Shown here in pieces: positions 1 through 5,736 of a stretch of DNA of 7,283 nt. Position 1 is the first letter of the stretch; the number at the start of each line of letters is the position of its first letter. The notes under the pieces were generated by a model. It was not told the DNA's origin, searched no databases, and was given only the letters and a program-made list of their open reading frames with translations. Position numbers and translations under genes: made by a program. The stretch is from CAZDML01 sp964506645 (GTDB lineage Bacteria; Elusimicrobiota; Elusimicrobia; 2-01-FULL-59-12): the NCBI GenBank assembly GCA_964506645.1, contig CAZDML010000104.1, positions 1 through 7,283 of the forward strand, read 5' to 3'.

Positions 1-1210
1 TGGTGGTCGTATCAATCCCGTAGTAACACGAACCAATGATCGGCGGCGAGCTAATGCGCATATGAATGGACTTCACACCCACGTTCCGAAGCATCCGAAC
101 GAGTTTCTTACTGGTGGTCCCGCGAACGATCGAGTCATCAACAAGAACAATCCGCTTGCCTCGCAAGGCCTCTCGCACAGCGTTATATTTGATTCGTGCG
201 CCAAAATCGCGAATGGCCTGTTCCGGCTCAATAAAAGTACGGCCAATGTAATGGCTACGGATAAGCCCTAACCCGTAGGGAATACCAGATTCTTCGGCAT
301 ACCCGACCGCGGCGACGTTGGCGGAGTCCGGAATGGCCACAACCACATCGGCTTTGGCGGGAGCTTCCCGCGCCAACTGACGCCCGAGCTCCGTACGAAC
401 CTGATAGACACTTTTTCCATGAAAAAGCAGTCCGTCCGGACGCGCAAAATAGATATTTTCAAAGCTGCAGTGCGCCGTCCGCGGACTCTCCGCGAAACGA
501 ATCGATTTAACACCCCCGCCGTTGACATACACCAGTTCACCCGGATGAATTTCACGTACGTACTTTGCGCCCACAATATCTAACGCACAGGTTTCGGATG
601 CGATCATGACGGACTTACCAATCCGTCCAAACACGAGCGGTCGAACCCCATAGGGATCACGCGCCGCGATCAGCTCTTTCTTCGTGCACATAACCAAAGA
701 ATAAGACCCTTCAACCTGCTTAAGCGCATCGATAATCGCATCGCGCAGTGTCGTCGCGTGCGAGCGAGCGACCAGATGCAATATGACTTCGGTGTCTGAA
801 GTGGTTTGGAAAATGGAGCCGGCAGCTTCCAGCTGCTTTCGCAGTGTTAAAGCATTGGTGAGGTTGCCGTTATGCGCAATCGCAAGCGTGCCGAGCGTGG
901 TATTGGCCATGAGCGGCTGCGCGTTACGTAGCGAGGTATCGCCGGCCGTGGAATATCGGACATGCCCAATCGCGAGATGGCCTTTCAAGGGCTCAAGCAC
1001 TTTCTTCTCAAAAATGTCCGCCACTAACCCCATCGAGACGTGACGATTTAAATTTTTTCCGTCTGAAGCCACCATGCCAGCCGATTCTTGGCCGCGGTGT
1101 TGGAGTGCATAGAGTCCCAGATACGCGATGCGGGAAGCCTCCGGATGATGTTGCACCCCTACCACACCACATTCATCGTGAAAATGATCGTCCTTAACTA
1201 TGACATTCAT
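1..1210 (-). CDS. purF: Amidophosphoribosyltransferase (PRPP amidotransferase), Fe-S/propeptide type; C-terminus beyond the window
   Basis: Catalyses the committed step of purine synthesis, PRPP plus glutamine to 5-phosphoribosylamine; cytoplasmic. The visible 403 codons run off the window edge at position 1. The ATG at 1210 overlaps the purQ stop as ATGA, with GAGG 5 nt upstream. Residues 1-13 form a short propeptide ahead of Cys14 in DECGVVGV, the expected N-terminal nucleophile after self-cleavage. The Ntn-hydrolase domain shows LQHRGQESAGM (36-46), GHVRYSTAG (82-90), AHNGNL (112-117) and SDTEV (138-142). The phosphoribosyltransferase part has ENIYFARPDG (251-260) and the PRPP loop VLVDDSIVRGTTS (355-367). 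Cys248 (ahead of FENIYFARPD) and Cys395 (in SSPPIIGSCYYGID) match two of the four cluster ligands of the Bacillus enzyme. The other two would lie in the missing C-terminal part (about 80-100 residues by comparison with Bacillus PurF). Confidence 0.97.
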   Translation of the reverse strand, partial: MNVIVKDDHFHDECGVVGVQHHPEASRIAYLGLYALQHRGQESAGMVASDGKNLNRHVSMGLVADIFEKKVLEPLKGHLAIGHVRYSTAGDTSLRNAQPLMANTTLGTLAIAHNGNLTNALTLRKQLEAAGSIFQTTSDTEVILHLVARSHATTLRDAIIDALKQVEGSYSLVMCTKKELIAARDPYGVRPLVFGRIGKSVMIASETCALDIVGAKYVREIHPGELVYVNGGGVKSIRFAESPRTAHCSFENIYFARPDGLLFHGKSVYQVRTELGRQLAREAPAKADVVVAIPDSANVAAVGYAEESGIPYGLGLIRSHYIGRTFIEPEQAIRDFGARIKYNAVREALRGKRIVLVDDSIVRGTTSKKLVRMLRNVGVKSIHMRISSPPIIGSCYYGIDTTT

Positions 1211-1965
1211 GAAAGCCTCGCCGAGTAATCCACAGCGGCCTGAAACATCTGCAGGCCGACACCTTCCGCCGCGCCCCATCCATGCCGCGTCCATTCCGGA
1301 TGCTGGCTCCCCCGAACGTGACGTTCAGGGTGCGGCATGAGTCCAACGACATTTCCTTGCTTATTGCAGACTCCTGCGATCGATCGCATCGATCCGTTGG
1401 GGTTGGCTCCCGTATAGCGGAACACCACCTGACCGTTCTTTTCAAGATCGCGGAGCGTCTTTTCATCCTGCGTCATAAATTTGCCTTCGCCGTGTGCAAT
1501 GGGAAGTTCCCACTCGCTGTCCGTGCTGTTGAGCCAGGTACAGGCCGATTTTTCACGCTTCAAGCGCACCCAATGTGCCTGAAATCGCCCGGAGTCATTG
1601 GCGGCTAGCGTGGCGATCTGTTTGCCATCCGGCGAATCCGGCAAAAACCCAGTTTTCACAAGCACTTGGAAGCCGTTACAGATGCCAATGACAATTTTGC
1701 CTTGCGCAATAAATTTTTTAAGCGGATCCCCGAGCCGAAAACGAAGTTCGTTCGCCAGCAACTTCCCCGCGGCGATATCGTCCCCATAGGAAAACCCTCC
1801 CGGAATGACCATCATTTGATACGGAGAAAGGTCAGCCGTACCTGAAATCAGCGCGTTAATGTGCACCAACTCCGGATCCGCGCCCGCTAAACGCAGGGCA
1901 TACATGGTTTCCTGATCACAATTGGTTCCTGCCGTCCGAAGAACAACGGCTTTGACGTTACCCAC
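1207..1965 (-). CDS. purQ: FGAM synthetase, PurQ glutaminase subunit
   Basis: Hydrolyses glutamine to supply ammonia to PurL in FGAM synthetase. The 252-residue protein is a single class I amidotransferase domain. It has an N-terminal RTAGTNCDQE segment (10-19), the PGGFSYGDD oxyanion region (55-63), the nucleophile Cys96 in GICNGFQ, and His212/Glu214 in LMPHPER. HGEGKF at 158-163 is also typical of PurQ. It is a little longer than the roughly 227 residues of Bacillus PurQ, within family range as I know it. The start codon is GTG at 1965: a TAA lies in the same frame two codons upstream, and a strong GGGAAGGAG precedes it at good spacing, so the start is well fixed. Overlaps of 8 nt with purL and 4 nt (ATGA) with purF indicate coupled translation, which suits subunits needed in fixed ratio. 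All catalytic residues are present. Confidence 0.98.
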   Translation of the reverse strand: MGNVKAVVLRTAGTNCDQETMYALRLAGADPELVHINALISGTADLSPYQMMVIPGGFSYGDDIAAGKLLANELRFRLGDPLKKFIAQGKIVIGICNGFQVLVKTGFLPDSPDGKQIATLAANDSGRFQAHWVRLKREKSACTWLNSTDSEWELPIAHGEGKFMTQDEKTLRDLEKNGQVVFRYTGANPNGSMRSIAGVCNKQGNVVGLMPHPERHVRGSQHPEWTRHGWGAAEGVGLQMFQAAVDYSARLS

Positions 1966-4384
1966 GTTTTACTCCTTCCCAGGCTTTTTGCAATTTATCC
2001 AGAGGCTCACGAATAAGGACAGTTTTAGATTTTCCACCGGAACGTACGACAAATTTTTTCGATTTGGTCACGCGGCCGATACGCGAGGCATACGCGCCCA
2101 AGAGACTTTCAAACCCTTGGCGGGCAATTTCAGGGACTTCGACCACAAAACGGCTTGGAGATTCGGAGAAGAGAATCGCCGCGTCCTGAGGCCGCGGGAA
2201 AGAAGACACTACCTTAGACAGATCCAGATCCATGCCCCAATCGCCAGCAAACGCCATCTCGGCAGCCGCTACCGCCAAGCCCCCTTCCGAGATATCGTGA
2301 CACGCACGGATATAGCCTTTCAGGATGGCTTCGCGAATGAGCACAAAGGTTTCACGTGCCCGTGTGGCATTTACACGCGGCACGATCCCCTTGGAGGGTT
2401 TACCGAGGACTTTCCAGAGGTGTGCACCGCCCAATTCCTCGCGCGTCTCACCGACCACATAAATCAAATCGCCTGGCTGCTTCACATCCATCGTAACGAC
2501 GCGGGTGGCATCCTGGATCACGCCGATCGCGGAGATAAGCAAACTGCCTGGAATCGAACGAATCTTGCCTTTGGTATCGCGCCAGGTGTTGTTCAAGCTG
2601 TCTTTGCCAGAAATAAAGGGAGTGCCGTAGGCCTTGGCCATGTCGTAACAGGCCTGGGAAGCGCGTACCAGACCCGCCAGTTCATGCGGGTCTTTTGGAT
2701 TGCCCCAGCAGAAATTGTCGAGAATCGCGGTGTGATTAATATCTCCACCCACAGCCACCAAGTTACGCAACGCTTCATCGATGGCGCAAGCGGCCATCCA
2801 GTAAGGGTCGAGATCACTATATGACGGATTAAAACCGTTACTGACCACAATCCCCTGTGTCGCATCCACGCGCGGCTTAAAAACGCAGGCATCGCTTGGA
2901 CCTTGCTGTTCAAATCCAGCAAACGGTTTCACCACACTGCCACCCTGGACCTCGTGATCGTACTGCTGAACGATGGCCTTCTTCGACGCAATGTTCGGAT
3001 GGGACAGGAGCTTCACCAGCAGTGCCCCATAATTGGATCCACGCGCGCCCAGATCACTTTTCTTCAAGACGGCTTTGGGTCCGAGCACCTCAGAGCGGGG
3101 GATCCATTCGGCTTTGGCATGAATGCGAGGCATTCCGTCGTGGAGAAATTCCATGCTGAGCGATCCCAGCACCTGACTTTCGTAGCACACGGAAAGCATT
3201 TTGTCCGATGTAAATTCTCCAATGACGCTGACTTCGACATCTTCCGATTCACAAAGCGCTTTGAGCGATTCCCAATGGGCGGGGGGCACGGCCAGTACCA
3301 TACGTTCCTGACTTTCGGAAAGCCAAATTTCCCAGGGCATGAGTCCTTCGTACTTGAGTGGTGCCTTTTCGAGATCGACGCGCACACCCGTTTCCGACCC
3401 AAGTTCGCCCACCGCCGAAGAAAAGCCGCCCGCACCACAGTCTGTGATCGCCCGGTAGAATCCAAGATCACGCGCCTGCATCAACACATCAAGCGTGCGT
3501 TTCTCCATGATGGCATGGCCAATCTGCACGACGCTCGAGGTAATACCGCCTTCGAGCGGCGCAGAGGAGAACGTCGCACCGTGAATACCGTCACGACCCG
3601 TGCGGCCCCCCATCGATACGACGAGATCACCCGGGCGTACTTCCTTATTTACTTTGCTGCGCGGAATCAGACCGACCGTGCCACAAAACACCAGCGGGTT
3701 GGCGACAAATCCTTCATCGTAATAGACCGCTCCATTGGCCGTGGGAATACCCATACGGTTGCCGTAGTCACGGACACCCGCCACGACACCATCGATAATG
3801 CGCTGCGGGGCAAGCACGCCCTTGGGAATCTTATTGGAAGGGAGATCGGCCGGTGCAAAAGCGAAAACATCGGTATTCATCACCGGTTTGGCTCCCAATC
3901 CAACCCCCATAATGTCACGAATGACCCCCCCCAGGCCCGTTCCAGCACCACCGTAGGGCTCCAGCGCAGACGGATGATTGTGCGTTTCAGCCTTAAAAGC
4001 GATTCCCCACTCTTCGTCGATCGCGATAATGCCTGCATTATCCTTAAAGGTCGACCAACACCAGGATTTATCCAGTTCTTTGGTCGCACGCATGATGGTG
4101 CTCTTGAGCAAATTGTCGTAAGTGCGCGATCCCCGGCCTTTTTCTTCGTAATCGATGACAGCGCCAAAGGTTTTATGTTTGCAGTGTTCACTCCAGGTCT
4201 GCGCCAGGGTTTCCAGTTCTACATCCGTTGGATTGCGGTTCTGCTTCTGGAAATAGGCTTGGATGACCTTCATTTCCTGCAAACTAAGGGACAATAAGCC
4301 AGCCTGGCTGATTTTTTCCAGCGTGGCGTCTTCCGCCCCGAGCAAGGGAACTTGCTTCGCAAATGGGGATTCTTTAACCAACAT
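1958..4384 (-). CDS. purL: FGAM synthetase, PurL synthetase subunit
   Basis: Catalyses ATP-dependent amination of FGAR to FGAM using ammonia supplied by PurQ; works with PurS and PurQ in the cytoplasm. The 808-residue protein has the internally duplicated ATP-binding plan of the AIR synthase-like superfamily. First half: TWSEHCKHK at 63-71, AETHNHPSA at 132-140, a glycine-rich GGAGTGLGGVIRD (145-157) and ITDCGAGGFSSAVGE (313-327). Second half: AVGGD (544-548), SGKDSL (592-597) and CHDISEGGLAVA (695-706). It lacks the fused N-terminal and glutaminase domains of the roughly 1300-residue proteobacterial PurL; those functions lie in the adjacent purS and purQ. It is somewhat longer than typical stand-alone small PurL, partly through about 30 extra N-terminal residues. 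The ATG at 4384 overlaps the end of purS by 11 nt and has AGGA 6 nt upstream. The same frame meets a TGA about 11 codons upstream, so the frame does not run on into purS. The C-terminus overlaps purQ by 8 nt. Confidence 0.97.
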   Translation of the reverse strand: MLVKESPFAKQVPLLGAEDATLEKISQAGLLSLSLQEMKVIQAYFQKQNRNPTDVELETLAQTWSEHCKHKTFGAVIDYEEKGRGSRTYDNLLKSTIMRATKELDKSWCWSTFKDNAGIIAIDEEWGIAFKAETHNHPSALEPYGGAGTGLGGVIRDIMGVGLGAKPVMNTDVFAFAPADLPSNKIPKGVLAPQRIIDGVVAGVRDYGNRMGIPTANGAVYYDEGFVANPLVFCGTVGLIPRSKVNKEVRPGDLVVSMGGRTGRDGIHGATFSSAPLEGGITSSVVQIGHAIMEKRTLDVLMQARDLGFYRAITDCGAGGFSSAVGELGSETGVRVDLEKAPLKYEGLMPWEIWLSESQERMVLAVPPAHWESLKALCESEDVEVSVIGEFTSDKMLSVCYESQVLGSLSMEFLHDGMPRIHAKAEWIPRSEVLGPKAVLKKSDLGARGSNYGALLVKLLSHPNIASKKAIVQQYDHEVQGGSVVKPFAGFEQQGPSDACVFKPRVDATQGIVVSNGFNPSYSDLDPYWMAACAIDEALRNLVAVGGDINHTAILDNFCWGNPKDPHELAGLVRASQACYDMAKAYGTPFISGKDSLNNTWRDTKGKIRSIPGSLLISAIGVIQDATRVVTMDVKQPGDLIYVVGETREELGGAHLWKVLGKPSKGIVPRVNATRARETFVLIREAILKGYIRACHDISEGGLAVAAAEMAFAGDWGMDLDLSKVVSSFPRPQDAAILFSESPSRFVVEVPEIARQGFESLLGAYASRIGRVTKSKKFVVRSGGKSKTVLIREPLDKLQKAWEGVKRG
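1972..1980 (-). promoter_or_regulatory. purQ ribosome binding site (strong), fixes the GTG start
   Basis: The minus strand reads GGGAAGGAG followed by TAAAAC and GTG. This is a near-ideal Shine-Dalgarno 6 nt before the start codon, located in the last codons of purL. It is the strongest initiation signal in the window and compensates for the GTG start. Confidence 0.85.
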
Positions 4385-4838
4385 GGACCATCCTGTCCTG
4401 CACGAGTGGATTCATGAGAAGAGCGGCGGCTGCTTGTTCTGCCTTTTTGGCATCGGTCACGCCCAGGAAACGAAAGCGTTGGCCGGTACGGACCTGCGAG
4501 ATGCTCTGAATACCTAAATCCTGCAAACCACGCATCACGCTATCGGCTACAACATCGGTCACACCCTGCTTGTACCAAACATCGATCGTCACACTTTTAG
4601 GCGATGTGTCACGTCCCCCATCATGGAATTCTTGAATGACGGGGTCGCAGAGAAGATCAGAAGCAATCCGATGGCGATCGGCCGTGGATAGCTCGCCGAC
4701 CAGGCGGTAGAGCTGACCGGTCGCGACTTTCTTTAGCCCTTTGAGGCCCCAGTGCGCCACGTCCTGCTGCACCGAGCGGGCCAAAGGATCGGCAATTCCT
4801 TCTTTATAAGCGACTTCGATAAGATAGGTTCCGTGCAT
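4374..4838 (-). CDS. purS: FGAM synthetase PurS subunit, tandem-duplicated (two PurS domains in one chain)
   Basis: PurS is the small non-catalytic subunit that bridges PurL and PurQ in FGAM synthetase and is thought to help move ammonia from PurQ to PurL. Ordinary PurS is about 80 residues and acts as a dimer. This protein has 154 residues and two PurS-like units, about 4-73 and 82-151. Each has an IEV/IDV strand, a YK(E/Q)G(I/V)xD turn, a V(A/R)TGQ loop followed by (Y/F)R(L/F), and a LLxxPxxQ(E/D) helix end. The units align without gaps at an offset of 78 with 21 of 64 positions identical from residue 7 to 70. It lies between purC (6 nt gap) and purL (11 nt overlap, different frame), the expected partner. 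There is no evident Shine-Dalgarno ahead of the ATG (upstream TAACAATTT), suggesting initiation depends on ribosomes ending purC. The family call rests on motifs, length per unit and position; PurS diverges quickly, so it is a little less certain than its neighbours. Confidence 0.9.
   Translation of the reverse strand: MHGTYLIEVAYKEGIADPLARSVQQDVAHWGLKGLKKVATGQLYRLVGELSTADRHRIASDLLCDPVIQEFHDGGRDTSPKSVTIDVWYKQGVTDVVADSVMRGLQDLGIQSISQVRTGQRFRFLGVTDAKKAEQAAAALLMNPLVQDRMVHVG
4391..4399 (-). promoter_or_regulatory. purL ribosome binding site inside the end of purS
   Basis: Reading on the minus strand, AGGACAGGA occurs with its last AGGA 6 nt ahead of the purL ATG. It supports the start at 4384 and independent or re-initiated translation of purL from within purS. 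Confidence 0.65.
4395..4586 (-). repeat. PurS unit 2 of the tandem pair (protein-level repeat)
   Basis: Codons for residues 85-148, the second PurS-like unit. It is joined to the first by a short polar linker (about residues 72-81, rich in Gly, Asp, Ser and Pro). Its last part also carries the ribosome-binding purines for purL. Confidence 0.85.
4629..4820 (-). repeat. PurS unit 1 of the tandem pair (protein-level repeat)
   Basis: Codons for residues 7-70 of the PurS protein. They align without gaps with residues 85-148 of the same chain. Shared residues include Tyr11/89, Lys12/90, Gly14/92, Asp17/95, Gly31/109, the run Thr-Gly-Gln at 40-42/118-120, Arg45/123, Gly48/126, Leu62-Leu63/140-141, Pro66/144 and Gln69/147. 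The DNA of the two copies has diverged strongly, so the duplication is old rather than a recent or assembly-made tandem copy. Confidence 0.85.
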
Positions 4839-4844
4839 AAATTG

Positions 4845-5735
4845 TTAGGCGTGAAACGGAAGCCCGGTGATTCGTTCATAGGCTTCCATATATTTTTGCC
4901 GCGTCTTCTGGACCACCTCCGCCGGGAGTTCCGGCACTGGCGGTTTCTTGTTCCACTTCACACGCTCCAGATAGTCACGAACGAATTGTTTATCAAAACT
5001 ATCCTGCGAGGTTCCGGCTTTGTACATGGCCTTGTCCCAAAAACGCGACGAGTCTGGCGTTAACACTTCATCGATCAGAGTGACCTGGCCGTTTAAAAGA
5101 CCAAACTCAAACTTGGTATCACAAAGAATGAGACCGCGAGATTCGGCAATACGTGATGCTTTGATATAGAGCGCAAGGCTGCGGTCTCGCAGCGTTTCGG
5201 CCAAAGGTTTCCCAACGATCTGGACCATTCGCTCAAAGGTAATGTTTTCGTCGTGCTTACCCCCGTCTTCCTTCGTCGCCGGCGTGAAGATGGGTTCTGG
5301 CAACCGGTCTGACTCCCGAAGGTCGGGAGGAAGCGGCACGCCACAGACCTTTTGGTTCTGTTGGTATTCTTTCCAGCCGCTGCCGGCCAGATAGCCGCGC
5401 ACCACACACTCGATACTGATCTTGTCCGTCTTTTTCACCAGCATGGCGCGGCCGTCGAGCGCGTCACGATAAGCCGTCAGGTTCGCTGGAAACCGCTTCA
5501 CGTCAGCGGTAATCAAGTGATGCGGGACAATGTCGGCCAGTGCGGAGAACCAGTACGCAGAAATTTGCGTCAAAATCTTTCCCTTATCCGGCACGGGCGT
5601 TCCCAACACAAAATCGAACGCGGAGATACGGTCGGAGGCCACCATCAAAAGCGTATCGCCTAAATCGTAAACGTCACGCACTTTGCCGCGAATAAAGAGC
5701 GGCAGGGGCAAGCTGGTCAGAAGGGAGATACCCAT
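4845..5735 (-). CDS. purC: Phosphoribosylaminoimidazole-succinocarboxamide (SAICAR) synthase
   Basis: Joins aspartate to CAIR using ATP to give SAICAR in IMP synthesis; cytoplasmic. With the ATG at 5735 the protein is 296 residues. Recognisable motifs in order are the nucleotide-binding strand RGKVRDVYDLGD (16-27), SDRISAFDFVL (34-44), KGKILTQIS (51-59), ECVVRGYLAGSGWKEY (109-124), TPATKEDGGKHDENI (151-165), DTKFEFGL (206-213) and IDEVLTPDSSRFW (221-233). The length and the ECVVRGYLAGSGWKEY signature fit the roughly 300-residue, Ade1-like form better than the roughly 240-residue form of Bacillus. An in-frame ATG exists at 5810, but its extra 25 residues lie wholly inside the end of guaA and match no PurC N-terminus. 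The ATG at 5735 sits 1 nt after the guaA stop behind a GGGAG, so I chose that one. Translation is probably coupled to guaA. The stop is 6 nt before the PurS gene. Confidence 0.96.
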   Translation of the reverse strand: MGISLLTSLPLPLFIRGKVRDVYDLGDTLLMVASDRISAFDFVLGTPVPDKGKILTQISAYWFSALADIVPHHLITADVKRFPANLTAYRDALDGRAMLVKKTDKISIECVVRGYLAGSGWKEYQQNQKVCGVPLPPDLRESDRLPEPIFTPATKEDGGKHDENITFERMVQIVGKPLAETLRDRSLALYIKASRIAESRGLILCDTKFEFGLLNGQVTLIDEVLTPDSSRFWDKAMYKAGTSQDSFDKQFVRDYLERVKWNKKPPVPELPAEVVQKTRQKYMEAYERITGLPFHA

Positions 5736-5736
5736 C

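Noticed and set aside
62..1043. Several short open frames on both strands across the purF region
   Set aside because: They overlap the continuous purF frame, which carries every expected catalytic motif and runs off the window edge; none of the short frames has a recognisable motif.
1922..2824. Plus-strand open frame of 300 codons opposite the purL/purQ junction
   Set aside because: Same codon-register shadow effect; no family motif and no reason to prefer it over the intact purL and purQ genes.
2903..4297. Plus-strand open frame of 464 codons opposite purL
   Set aside because: It is the exact codon-register complement of purL, its translation is rich in His, Arg and Phe with no recognisable motif, and it is explained by the rarity of TTA, CTA and TCA codons in purL.
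4374..4391. Programmed +1 frameshift joining PurS to PurL at the purS stop codon
   Set aside because: The local GGT TAA A is not a convincing slippery site (tRNA-Gly would re-pair poorly with GTT), and purL has its own ATG and Shine-Dalgarno. Re-initiation is the simpler explanation.
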